Positions 1 through 10,689 of a stretch of DNA of 64,000 bases are shown here, piece by piece. Under the pieces are notes generated by a model, which saw nothing but the letters and a program-made list of their open reading frames with translations, searched no databases and was not told the DNA's origin. The stretch is from NCBI GenBank assembly GCA_029851415.1, contig CM056743.1:78076186-78140185 (forward strand), given 5' to 3'. Position 1 is the stretch's first letter. Every line of letters starts with the position of its first letter. Origin of the DNA: Eretmocerus hayati (Eukaryota; Arthropoda; Insecta; Hymenoptera; Aphelinidae). The translations under genes and the position numbers were made by a program.

Positions 1-2880
1 ATTATATATTGATTTTCTTTTCTTTCATGAGGAAAACCATGGCTAACTCAATGGATACATCAATCCGTTTCGGAAGATGAATTCGATCGCTCGCTGAGAT
101 GAAGACTTTGTTATTTGAAATTCATTGAATCAACATACTTGGTGATTCTATAAGAGCTTAAAATTTGTATGAAATAGTCTCTGAATGATCCGTGCCAAAG
201 GAATATTCAGAAGCCTCGTGATTGATGTATAAGTTACGATTCAATTGATTCCATACTAGATCGATAATTGATCAAATATGCACGAATTTTTCTGCTTCAG
301 GATTGGAGATGTTAATCAATTCGAAATCTTTTCCGTCGTTAAAAGCAAACGTTCGTTTGTCCTCGCAATCTCTATCCAACTCTATTGGTTAAAAAACGCA
401 ATCGACTCTGAGTTCAATTTTTTATTTCAATGTTAAAATGACTCCGATCAGATGTAGATACGGATTTTGTTATTACTGTTACAATTGGGATCTGGGTGGA
501 ATTCGTATCGTAGGGAAACTAAACGAAGTAGTCAAATTCTTTCCATGGGCATCAAATCTTTCCTACTCCACTCGGACAGATATTCATCTATCATATTGGT
601 CTCCCTGAATTTGTTGGTCAAGTGAATCGACTGCTGTCTGATTGAAGATTGGTCGCAATAATCTCTGAGGATGAGTGAATATCTCAAGTATTGATTATTT
701 TAATTCTCAACTATACATATATCACTCGACATTCTGAGTAATTTTGAAGAAAGCCAGGGATTAGTCGTTTTGTTTCCTGATATGATTCGTTCTCCGAATT
801 TGCAACTCCTCACAAGCTGATATGCCGACTGAATCTATATACAAGAATGCATGATGATTCTATGAATTGTGATGATTGTATCTTCCATTGACTATTTTAC
901 ATCAACGAGACCGAGATTAAATATTTTCTATATGAGCCATTCTACCTTCTACGGATAAAACTTTCAATTGTTCCTATGATTTTAGGTTATTTTGTATACT
1001 CACATAGTTTCGATATCCACCAGTACGATCTTGCACTGTATTGAGCTGTTATTTCGGAAAGTTCTTCTTTCCGACTGGATATCATTTTTCACTGTAGATT
1101 CAATGGGCTTATTTCGTTACGATGAGAACTATACCTTCTAATGCTTTTTCTTGACTCGTAAATATTCTATTCCATTATTCTACCTTATAGTAATCTAGCA
1201 CATAGATATCTAATTCAACAAATGTTGCTCATGCGAGATTATTTCACACTTCTTCACTTACTTATGATTAGATCATTTGGATCTGTATCGCGCCTGTCCA
1301 ATTTTATCAATTCAGATCTTGATATTGTACTCAGCTGCTTCAAATAATATCCCAGTTCAGATATTTCAATGTTTTTGAAATGTTCATCAAATCTATGTCT
1401 CTGTTCTCTTCAATCCGATCACTCGAAATTTTAATTTGTTTGGAACTTCACTCTCACTTTTCTACAGCGTAATTCATTTCTAAAAGATATTCATATATGC
1501 GTATCCTTTCTCATTGTGATTTTGTTTCTTCGCACTATGGGATATCTAATTCGGTAACATGGTTCATTTGAATAACTTCCGATAAGTGTTCACGGATGCA
1601 AATACGCTTTCTTACTGATGGGGTCCTATAAAACATATTCCTACGTGAGGGATTTGTCTTACTTGAAAGAATTAATGCATCAATGGTAAGATTTTGTTGC
1701 TGCGATTCAATTCATGTCCTATGCGAATGAAATTATACCAAGTGATTGGAGTCTAAGATTATTTTCTCAGTCAAAAGCTCGTCTAAGGATTATATGAAAC
1801 GATTCTCTAGATCATCTTAAAATTTCTCCTTTTGTCATTGGGGGACGATTATAAGACGAGGTACCCTGAGTGATTACGTTATAAAAACAACAGTTACAAT
1901 TTGTGGTATTCCAGTTAGATAGTTTTTGTTATAGAAATATTCATCCATGAACACCATACTTTGAAAAAGCAAATATCCATGTACTACAAGAATGGTGTAT
2001 TTTGAAGTTATAACGCGTGTTGTTGATATTACGAACGCGTGTTTCGTCGTCTAATACTACTAAAATCTATACTAGAGGTCGTTCTCTGGGTTATCCTGTT
2101 CCCGATGTACTTCCAAAACACGTCTGAGGCTGCTTAATCGTCTACTATATTGATTAAATTGGGCTAATAGCCAATTTCTGATAATCAAACATACCGTCTC
2201 GGAACTTGTGCATTGAATGAATTCAAAATAAATAGTTCTGGTGGCTATGATCTAGAATCTTCTGGATTTTGATAACTTGACATAGAATATATCTCGATTT
2301 CCAATATAATTCCTGGTAATCAAATATACCATTCGAAAACAATGTTTATTGATTAACTTAAAATGAATGGTTTCACTAAACATGATTGAGAATCTTCTAG
2401 GTTTTGATAACTCGACTTGAAGCATATTTTGATTCTTAATATAACAAAAAAGGATTAAATCGCTCGCAAACTTCCTTCTTTCATTCTTTTAACTGGATTG
2501 CCTCAAAAATGATGCAATCTTTGTTCGCGCGTAGCGGTAAAGGAATATTCTACTGCTCAGTTAGTGCGTATAATGTCGAGATTGCTTGACAACCCACTTT
2601 TTTCATTGATCAATTAATGTATTTTTATAAATCATCCATCAGACATCAAAGTGAGTGAAATATTTCTCAATATATATATATAACTGAGCTTCTTGCTTGA
2701 CTTCTTTAAAAAATCAAATGGATATATGAATATGTATAGACACTGATTCCCTTCCGATGCCATAAGGGTTTTCAATAATCAAGATTCGGATTTTCCTGGA
2801 TATACACATATTACTATGTTTCAGAGAATCTGATATGAGATTGTGAGTTATACCTTCGATTTCCTTCTTTAACGTCAAAT
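1..2880. other. AT-rich DNA without recognisable gene
   Basis: No reading frame of useful length, splice-bounded exon, RNA gene or transposon end could be recognised on either strand. Apart from an imperfect duplication near 2.2-2.4 kb the stretch looks like ordinary intergenic or intronic insect DNA. Confidence 0.5.
2171..2440. repeat. Imperfect tandem duplication, about 135 bp x 2
   Basis: Two consecutive segments share the order: ATAATCAAAC/TATACC, then a short divergent part, then GAATCTTCT(G/A)G(A/G)TTTTGATAACT(T/C)GAC. The first runs about 2171-2306 and the second about 2307-2440. They are clearly diverged, so the duplication is old. No coding potential. Confidence 0.6.
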
Positions 2881-3170
2881 GTGTCATATTATCTAAGTTC
2901 CTTAGAATTACGATTACCTGAGAGCACTGTCAGAGTGCAGCTGCTATATCTGCGGAAAGAGAAACTGCAGGTTCTTCCGATTGTTATGTCGAGCATATCC
3001 TTCAGAGCAATCTCCATTTTCCCATTTGAGTATCCCTGGGATGATCCATTTCGATCTTGGAACTTCTTCGTTTGGAAAATCGACGCCATGCTCCAAATGT
3101 GGAATGAATCCTCTTGAATCTCTGGTTTCATCTCCATTCATATGTCTGCTCTCCTTCTTCATTTTCTTCT

Positions 3171-4691
3171 TCACCAAATGTTTTGGTGGAATCTCTTGAT
3201 ATTGTTCTCAAACGAAACTGCACAAGCAGGTTGCTCTTGTGTCCCATTAGAACAAGATTTCGTGGATGTACTTTCGAATTGGATCGGAGCGTGACCTTTT
3301 TCAATGATGGATTCTGAATAATCAACGCATTTCGGGCGCGTCTTAGGCTTTTCTGACTCGATGCGTTCTAGACGCTTCTTCGACTCAGAAAAACTCTTTC
3401 TTCTTGTAGAGTCAATAACTCTGTTTGCACCATACTCTCTTCCAACAATGGATTCTTCACTCGAATCTTTCTTCGTAGAGCTTTCCAGTACTGGCTGCGT
3501 ATTAGACGCTTCTTCCAGCTGAATATGAATTTTGTTTGAAGTTTTGATCATCTCACTATCTGAATCGACGCATACTTGACGCTCCTTCGGCTCACAAAGT
3601 TGTTCATTCATAAAAGTATCATTTCTCATACAGGGTTCACTAATATATCCAATACTTGTTTTGCTGTCGTTATCACTTGAGACCTGCTCCGTCGGCTGCG
3701 TTTTAGACGCATCTTCCATATGGACGTGGGTTTCAACGAGAGAATTTCCAGAAATTCCTCGATTGAGATCTGAGCGTATGACTTCATTCCTTGGAGTGTC
3801 TTTACTTTCATCAATCTCTATTGGCAATTGGTTGATTCTTGATAAAGTCTCGTTCAAAAGTCGAATATGTGATGCTACAATTTGCTGTAAATCCTCGAGA
3901 ATGTTGATGACTTCATAAAATGCTCTTGTTCCCCTTCTGCACAGGTTCCTTAAATGTCTCAATTTCTCTTTGAGATCTGTTGAAGCTGAATGATTCGCAT
4001 GTACTCTGCAGAAGAGGCCATCTATAGCGGAATGTTCTATTTCACTTTCGGTCATCAGTGGTTCAATCACCTGTAGTAGATTTTTCAAATCTCTCAATCT
4101 AGTTGCTGCTGATGATAGGTCAGACTCTAGCGATTTCTTACAATAGACAAATTTTTGACGGTGCGTTATCAATGGTTGCGTATTTGACGCTTCTCCCATG
4201 TTAAAACGCCATATGATCCAGTTATCATTCATCTCATATTGGTTTTTGAAGGTTATTTCTACAGATTCGATTTGATTTGTTAAGGACAAAGCCTTTTCCC
4301 GTATGTTCAATAAAGTTCCAGACTCACACTGAGCATGGTAATCCTGATTTTTCATTGATTTGCATTGCAGTAGTTCAGAATTGAGTAACGTGGATTGAAT
4401 ATCTTCTCCTGAATGCCACATTTTTCTCCTGATATTGATGACTGCATTCAACATTTGTTGCAAGTTCTTATATCCATTTGGCAATCTAGGTAAATTGCTT
4501 TGCAAAGTTTCATAGCGATATTCCATTTCTGATGATATTTTCCAAATTTCGAAAGTAGAGTCGGAGTCGATCATTAGATCATCAAAATCAATTCTCATTT
4601 GCGGTTTCATACTAGAAAAATTCATCTTCGGATTCATAATATGGCTTCGGTTATCATGAACTATGTAATGATCATCACTCATCCCGTGCAT
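3171..4691 (-). CDS. 506-aa protein of unknown function with degenerate ASNTQP repeats
   Basis: This long open frame stands alone in AT-rich DNA. The chosen ATG is at 4691; upstream in sense lies TTTACTACAG, a possible acceptor of a 5'UTR intron. The N-terminal two thirds (about residues 40-300) is charged and predicted largely helical, with leucine-rich stretches around residues 190-300 that could form coiled coils. The C-terminal part is Ser/Thr/Glu-rich and looks disordered. A short unit recurs three times (GEASNTQP, EDASKTQP, EEASNTQP), with an associated partly conserved [RK]xxCVD.SxSE segment in the later copies, suggesting internal duplication. No signal peptide, membrane segment or known enzyme motif is visible. 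The frame closes with a TGA about 1.5 kb downstream. I do not recognise the family. It could be a lineage-restricted host gene or a transposon accessory protein. Confidence 0.6.
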   Translation of the reverse strand: MHGMSDDHYIVHDNRSHIMNPKMNFSSMKPQMRIDFDDLMIDSDSTFEIWKISSEMEYRYETLQSNLPRLPNGYKNLQQMLNAVINIRRKMWHSGEDIQSTLLNSELLQCKSMKNQDYHAQCESGTLLNIREKALSLTNQIESVEITFKNQYEMNDNWIIWRFNMGEASNTQPLITHRQKFVYCKKSLESDLSSAATRLRDLKNLLQVIEPLMTESEIEHSAIDGLFCRVHANHSASTDLKEKLRHLRNLCRRGTRAFYEVINILEDLQQIVASHIRLLNETLSRINQLPIEIDESKDTPRNEVIRSDLNRGISGNSLVETHVHMEDASKTQPTEQVSSDNDSKTSIGYISEPCMRNDTFMNEQLCEPKERQVCVDSDSEMIKTSNKIHIQLEEASNTQPVLESSTKKDSSEESIVGREYGANRVIDSTRRKSFSESKKRLERIESEKPKTRPKCVDYSESIIEKGHAPIQFESTSTKSCSNGTQEQPACAVSFENNIKRFHQNIW

Positions 4692-4699
4692 GGCGTTGA

Positions 4700-5860
4700 T
4701 TAGGACTGTAGTAAATAAGCTGATTTCTGTTGGTCATAGGGCATGCGTAATACCGCACCGGTACGCGTGAGAGGTGGCCTGCAGTGGGTTTCATAAGCTG
4801 AGCGGTTCCTGCCGTGGCAGTCGTCAGGCCCTTCCTCCTAGCGTTCTATCTTTCTCACACTCCCACGCGACGACTCTTTGTATTCCTCTGCCTTGAACGT
4901 TTCGCCCTTCTCACAATTTCTACTCACTTGTAATCTGTTCTGTTGCAACCTCCTCCAAAAGATATCTATGAGTTGCTTATTAGAAGCCTCTCCTCACGTG
5001 TTACTTTCGTCGTACTTTGTAGTTGCAATGAAGAGATCGGCAATCTGCGGGTCTCGGCTTGGCGAGTTTCCCAAACTTACGCAAAGCTTCTGAGAAGTTG
5101 CGAGAAGTTTGCATGCCAAACTTGGGTCGTAATCACCAAGTTTGGGAATGTCTCATTTTTTAAGTTTGGCCCAATGCTTGCGAGGGGAGAACATTTCCCA
5201 AACAAAATTATTTCTATTCTACGCGGGTAGTTATGGAAGACTTTTTATACGCTTTTATTCCTCTTCACTTCAGCCATTTTTCGTTCATGCGTTTCCGGCA
5301 CATAGCTAGTCAGCAGTAGGTGGCGGCGCAGGGGGCCTGTGCCTCGCTGTAAGAGCAAGAGAGAGAGACCCTTTTCGTCGTACACGTGCTTCCGGTACTG
5401 AGCTATAGTCAGCGGGAGTGAAGTTCTAGGTTAGATGTCGTTCTTGGTAATTTTCACGCCCGTAAACTTCATCTCGCGTCTCTCTGTCTCTCTTTTTCTA
5501 TACCCTAACCTAAAATTGCATCACTGCTATATGGCATGATGCAATCCCTACGCATTTCCATTCCGCACGCATCAGAAGACCGAAAGCGGACCAACTTTGA
5601 CACCACGATCTAAGATCCGATATAAGATCGTGGTTGACACCTTGGGGTTGACTAAACAACCAAACCAAACTTTGCCAAACGTTTAGTCAAAGGGGGCTTA
5701 GTATTTGGTAATCCTTTTCGATACATTTTCGTCGGCAGCTGACAGCGCGCGCCCATGCAGGCTGTCGGAATAAGAGATGACTACGGTTTTCACGATTTTA
5801 CATTTTTAGTAGTGAAGGTGGATATGCTTTACGCTAACCCATCTCACTAAAAAGTATAAA
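4700..5860. other. Intergenic region with short palindromic patches
   Basis: No gene recognised. Locally GC-richer than the surroundings, with several scattered AAGTTTGG / CCAAACTT pairs (for example near 5065, 5110, 5140, 5160 and 5665) that give short inverted repeats. It lies upstream (5' side) of the 506-aa minus-strand ORF, so its promoter could be here, but no clear TATA/Inr pair was found. Confidence 0.4.
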
Positions 5861-5929
5861 ATAAAAAAGGTTAGTGAAAAATTGAGTTTTTACGATACGC
5901 TTTTATTCACGAATCTAATATTTTCCTCA

Positions 5930-5985
5930 ACAGCGCCTCGCTGGCGAGTATGAGCAGACGAAAAATCGAGCGAGGCGCTGTGCCT
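5930..5985. repeat. Short hairpin CAGCGCCTCGCT / AGCGAGGCGCTG
   Basis: A 12-14 bp perfect inverted repeat at the left junction of the insertion that splits the outer TIR. It may mark the terminal hairpin of the inserted element, as in rolling-circle or foldback transposons, but the family is not established. Confidence 0.55.
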
Positions 5986-6745
5986 ATCTATACTTTGAAT
6001 TGGGGTTTTTTAACCTCACACTTTTTTTCTACTTGGATTATTAACCTCTTAACGTTGCTCATAGAGCTCTGCAATGCTTTAGCAAAGCCTTTCTAAAGCG
6101 ATTCAGAGTTCTGTACAACTATTTTCTCAATCCGAGCACTGGACGCGTTTTATTCAGCACCGCAAAATTCATGCCTTCGTTTTACATCTCAGTTCGATTT
6201 CACCAGCCCCGTGCTTCGACTCGAGAAATATCGAAACGTCTCTGCTGCACATGTGTTGAGTATGTAAGATGGTCGAGGGAGAGAGAGAGATAGAAGCGCG
6301 TGCGCAAGATCTTCCTGTTAGTCTGCAATGAGGCTGTCTGCTGCGTACCGGGCAACGCGGGCACCGACCAGCTGGTTTGTTATCGCGGATAAATGAATTT
6401 TCGAATTATCTGAATTTCTCGATTCTATAATTATTGCAACAGATGTGGATACTCAAAACTAGCGACGACTATAGAGGTGACGTAAAGATCAAAGCACCTT
6501 GCGAGAAGGACAGGGAGGAGAGAGTCGTCTGCTTTGTTGTGTTTTGTGTGTTCATCGCGGCTCATCCGCAATATTGCTCTTGCCTGTATAAGCTGCATGG
6601 CTCTCCAGATTGAACTGAATGAACAAAATATTTTTTTATGGAAAAAATGACGGAGCCGTGTGTAAGAAATTCTCAAGTGCGGTGAGGACAAGTGCTTGGA
6701 AAATTTGTGGTTACCCTTGGATATTTATAACCAAGCAGTGAGATC

Positions 6746-7511
6746 CCCCCCCCTCATTCACTTTTTTCCAAAAGTAAAACTAGGCGAGTATGAGGTTTAG
6801 AAAAGAACCATTCATCTCCAGTACATCAAAACTTCAAATTTTATACGACATGGTTTAAACTCTTAAAGGGAATGAGATCTAAAAAAACCATGTCGAGTAT
6901 TTTTTGAGCCGATTTGTCACGATCAACATATCGTCACTGATAGAGACTAGAGCCACTTTCCTCCAATCAAATCTTTCTTTCAATTCATCCTAATGGTGGT
7001 GGTTTGACAATTTCTTACTAGCTAATTGTCGCTGAAATGGCCCGAAGTTTAGGTGAGTGGAAGAGGTACAGGGGAATATCGAAACAGAGGAAATATAACT
7101 GAGTATGATATGAGATTTTAGTGAATCATCATGAAGACCAAATTAAACTCAGTTATATTTTCTCTATTTCGATATTCCCCTGTACCTCTTCTACTCACCT
7201 AAACTTCGGGTCATTCCAGCGACAATTAGCTAGTAAGAAATTGTCAAATCACCACCATTAGGATGAATTGAAAGAAAGATTTGATTGGAGGAAAGTGGCT
7301 CTAGTCTCTATCCGTGATGATATGTTGATCGTGACAAATTGGCTCAAAAAATACTCGACATGGTTTTTTTAGATCTCATTCCCTTTAAGAGTTTAAACCA
7401 TGTCGTATAAAATTTGAAGTTTTGATGTACTGGAGATGAATGGTTCTTTTCTAAACCTCATACTCGCCTAGTTTTACTTTTGAAAAAAAGTGAATGAGGG
7501 GGGGGGGGGGG
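6746..7511. mobile_element. Foldback element with about 360-bp inverted arms
   Basis: The left arm (about 6746-7104) and right arm (about 7148-7511) are near-identical reverse complements separated by a loop of about 43 bp. The left tip is a C-run followed by TCATTCACTTTTTTCC; the right tip is GGAATGA-like sequence followed by a run of about 17 G. There are only scattered differences between the arms, so the palindrome is young or maintained by gene conversion. No coding capacity. It sits wholly inside the insertion that splits the left TIR of the larger element. Confidence 0.85.
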
Positions 7512-7611
7512 GTCATAAAATAATCTGAAATGTTATCGGCTAGCCCAGTTCATTTTGAGAAAAATCGTATGCTATACAGTTGACTATACCTCTTATCGTG
7601 AAAAATAATTT

Positions 7612-7892
7612 TTGACCCTGGTCTTTATCCATCCCTTGGGGAACTCTCCTGACGAATTATCAGAAAAGGTTCAATGTACCATAGTTATAGATGATAAAAC
7701 CGTGCAGTGCTATGGTCCCACACTTGAGATTCACGATTGCCATTGAAAAAATATCTATAGATCATGCATTTCTTGCCCGGAAGCTCAGCACACCACGTTT
7801 TTATCTTCTATAATTATGGTACATTGAATGTTCCCTGAAATTCATCATATTTGGTAAGGAGAGTTCCCCAAGGGATGGATAAAGACCAGGCT
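7612..7892. mobile_element. Hairpin MITE, about 280 bp
   Basis: The two arms (about 7612-7710 and 7791-7892) are inverted copies that begin and end with GTCTTTATCCATCCCTTGGG and its complement, and also pair around TACCATAGTTATAGATGAT. It has no ORF. It is nested immediately inside the inner TIR at 7513-7603, giving a third level of inverted repeats. Confidence 0.75.
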
Positions 7893-7916
7893 CAAAAAAT
7901 CTTTTTTGATATTGTG

Positions 7917-8120
7917 TGCGTAAAGTTGTGCCGAAAAAGTACTTTGCGGGTGAGTGTGCGGTGCGCAAAGTTGAGCGAATTCTTTTTTACGCACGATTTT
8001 CCGTGCGCAAAGTTTGAAATCGTGCGCAAAGTTGTCGCGATCGTGCGCAAAGCTGCCATAATCTTGCGCAAAGTTCGCTTATTAGTGTGCAAAGTTGATT
8101 TCGTGCAAAAACATCGTACC
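7917..8120 (+). repeat. GTGCGCAAAGTT iterons, about 20-bp spacing (left subterminal)
   Basis: At least six copies of GTGCGCAAAGTT or a one-base variant occur between 7965 and 8105, several spaced 19-21 bp apart, followed by unrelated 8-9 bp spacers. A cluster of the same motif, on both strands, lies near the opposite end of the element. Subterminal arrays like this are typical transposase-binding sites in hAT and related DNA transposons; binding here is inferred. Confidence 0.7.
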
Positions 8121-8212
8121 TCATATTCCACCCAATTTCGAGGTTTACGCAGTGCGATCAATTCACGGACCATCACTGAAGACAATTTAAATTTCGAATT
8201 CTCGCGGACTGA

Positions 8213-8706
8213 CTAATAATCACTTCATTTTGTCAGTCATGGTTAGAAATCTGATAACGCTAGCTCTTGTACTGGCTCATGATCATTCTAGGTGCTGTGT
8301 GACTCATAGGGTATATATTTTTGTACAATAGAAAAAACTATTCTATGTTTTTGCTCCCACAATGTTGAGCAATTTTCTTCTACTCGACAAAACTCATACA
8401 TTCAAACAGATTGTCTCATTGAATGAGAGTTATTTAGTCTATCGTGTCAAAGAGTTCGTATAAGTCCAGAGTCAAGTCTATTTAAAGTCAAAGTTCCATT
8501 CATCGGAATCAATTATAACTTCATTTCGTTAGTCATGGCTAGAAATCTAGTAACGCTAGCTCTTGTACTGACTCATGATCATTCTGAGTGCTATGTGACT
8601 CATAAAAAATATATATTTTTGTTTGAGATGAAAAATGAGCTTATGTTTGTGGTACCACAATGTTGAGAAATTATTTGTATTCAACAAATCTCAAACATTC
8701 AAACAT
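8213..8706. repeat. Direct duplication, about 200 bp x 2 at 293-bp spacing
   Basis: Segments near 8213-8406 and 8506-8706 share ACGCTAGCTCTTGTACTG, TCATGATCATTCT, GTGACTCATA and CACAATGTTGAG in the same order, with about 75-80% identity by eye. Non-coding interior of the composite transposon. Confidence 0.7.
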
Positions 8707-9354
8707 GCTACCTCATTAGTTGAAAGTATATGTTCAATACCATTAAATCTATTATTTGTGTTTAATAATTGATTGAGATAACTAAGCGTTGACTCAAATG
8801 TAAATGTGAGCTTTTCTAGGGTAATTGACAAATTATGGTTGATGCCAACCATTCCCTGGAGGATAATTTTTATTTTTGTATTCAAAACTTTCTAATTACT
8901 CAAAAATTCCACCTATTCATTAATAAAATGTTGAAAGTTTCTTGTGTATTTCACTCCTAAATTTCATCCTAATCATAGCGTACTCATGTAATGTTTCAAC
9001 TTTAATTGTTCATACCTGTCCAGTAATTCTGAATATTTCTTTCCTAATATATATCCGTTTTCTTCAGTCGAAATTTTCCATATTTGCACGAACTCAAAAA
9101 ATTTTACAAACATTCAGATGACTCGGAGATCAAATTTTTTGCCATGAAATTTAATGGTGTAGCTTTCTATAAAGATGAGAACTTCTTATTTGATATGGAT
9201 GATAATACTTTTTCAGTGCGAGTACTTGCATATCTTACGTTTGTCTTCTATTAGTACTTCTGAAAGTTGAAATCAAAATTTTTTGGCGATGCGGTAAAAT
9301 ATGATATATCATGAAGATTTTTTCATAATACATTTCCAGAACTTTTTTGTCAGT

Positions 9355-9428
9355 CGGGGGGCTCCGCCCCCCGAACCCCCCGGCGGGGGCTTCGCCCCCT
9401 GCACCCCCACCAGGGGCTCCGCCCCTGG
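9355..9428. repeat. Cluster of GC-rich mini-hairpins
   Basis: Three consecutive perfect stem-loops, GGGGGGCTCCGCCCCCC, GGGGGCTTCGCCCCC and CAGGGGCTCCGCCCCTG, occur within 75 bp. The loops are 4 nt (CTCC/CTTC type). The block is almost pure G+C inside AT-rich DNA and inside the composite transposon. Similar GGGGCTYCGCCCC hairpins are known as mobile palindromes in some organelle and eukaryote genomes; origin here unknown. Confidence 0.8.
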
Positions 9429-9545
9429 ACCCCGTCCTCTCCCTCCCTTTCCCCCGCCTTCCAAGGGATAGACCGCGGAGCACAACTTTCCGCACCAATA
9501 TCAAAAAGTATAGTAAGCAACACGGGCGCAACTTTTCCGCCCTCG

Positions 9546-9750
9546 TTCCCGAAATTCTCGTGCGTAAAAGTGAAACTTTGCGCACAGTTGTAACTTTGCG
9601 CACGCTTCGCGGTGCGCAAAGTCTTCTGCGCTGTGCGCAAAGTTATTTTGCGCACAGCGCAAAACACTTTGCTCACGTCGCAGAAGTTACAACTGTGCGC
9701 AAAGTTCACTTTTACGCACTCATTTCGGGAACTCGTGCGTAAAAGTACTT
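9546..9750. repeat. GTGCGCAAAGTT / AACTTTGCGCAC iterons (right subterminal)
   Basis: About seven copies of the same core as at 7.9-8.1 kb, here in both orientations (for example near 9575, 9594, 9613, 9635, 9648, 9695), plus flanking CGTGCGTAAAAGT copies facing each other near 9558 and 9735. They lie directly inside the right TIR, which supports a role in transposon end recognition. Confidence 0.7.
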
Positions 9751-9989
9751 TGCCCCCTTGTTACTTAATGTACTATTTCACGATAAGAGGTATAGTCAGC
9801 TGCATAGCTTACGATTTTACTCAAAATGAACTGGGCTAGCCGATAAAATTTCAGATTATTTCATGCTTTTTAGTTGTTGAGAAAAATATTAGATTCGTGA
9901 ATAAAAGCGTATCGTAAAAACTCAATTTTTATGAACCTTTTTTTATTCCGATTTCCGCTCAATGTACACTACAAGTCTCCCCTACACAT

Positions 9990-10680
9990 TTCGCGATTCG
10001 AATTTCGAATGCGAACATCCCTAATTTAGGGTTTGGGAGATTCTGAAACGTCGCGCACTTACGTGTATATCGATTTGGACAATTTTCTTTTGGATTCCGC
10101 TTTCTTTGGACCGGGAGCATCCCTCAAAATTTTTGCCTTATGAAATTCTATTGGAACACCCCTAAGTTAGGGGTTGAAAAACTCCAAATATTCTAGTGCT
10201 GGTGGTATATACTTTTGGAATATTTCCTCATAGTTCTCGCTTTCTTGACACCGTAGCAGCGCTCAGAATTGTTGCGACACGAATTTCGAATGCGAACATT
10301 CCTAATTTAGGGGTTGAAAAAATACCAAAATTGTATTACTGACGCGTTCATAGCTTTTGAAATGTTTTTTCCGATTTTCGCCCAAGAACAATAGGAGTAT
10401 CCCCACCAAAATTCCGCGATTGGACTTTCGAATGCGAACATCCTTAATTTAGTGGTAGAAAAATTAAGAAAAGTCTAGTACTGATGCATGTACACTTTCG
10501 GAATATTTAATTCTGGATTACCCTGTCTTTTTCTGGGAGCATCTCTCAGAATTTCTGCGACACGAATTTCGAAGGCGAAGACCCCTAATGTAGGGGTTAG
10601 ATTATTTGAAAAATTATAGTGCCTATGTCCATATAGTTTTTGAAAATTTTGTCCCGATCTACGAGTTGAGTTTGTGCTAA
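9990..10680. repeat. Diverged tandem repeats, about 140 bp x 5
   Basis: The motif CGAATTTCGAATGCGAACAT followed by CCCTAATTTAGGGGTTGAAAA recurs at about 10000, 10140, 10280, 10420 and 10565 with considerable decay. The unit carries a TTCGAATTTCGAA near-palindrome. The period of about 140 bp is close to nucleosome size, as in many satellites. Confidence 0.75.
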
Positions 10681-10689
10681 CTATCAAGG

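Larger units (their letters stand above)
5861..9948. mobile_element. Composite, nested inverted-repeat DNA transposon without a transposase
   Basis: The right end (about 9773-9948) is one continuous terminal inverted repeat (TIR). Its reverse complement matches the left side in two separated pieces: 5861-5931 (outer, containing TTTTTACGATACGCTTTTAT) and 7513-7603 (inner, containing TATCGGCTAGCCCAGTTCAT). The simplest reading is one element with a TIR of about 170 bp whose left TIR was split by a 1.58-kb insertion at 5932-7512. No ORF in the interior resembles a transposase, so the element is non-autonomous. Subterminal GTGCGCAAAGTT iterons sit just inside both ends. The superfamily is not determined; no clean target-site duplication was identified by eye. 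Confidence 0.75.

Noticed and set aside
9347..9742. Proline- and alanine-rich frames across the GC hairpins
   Set aside because: Open only because the block is G+C-rich and palindromic; frames overlap on both strands without domain similarity.
5861..9948. Polinton/Maverick element
   Set aside because: Long inverted repeats are present, but the interior has no polymerase B, integrase, ATPase or capsid genes.
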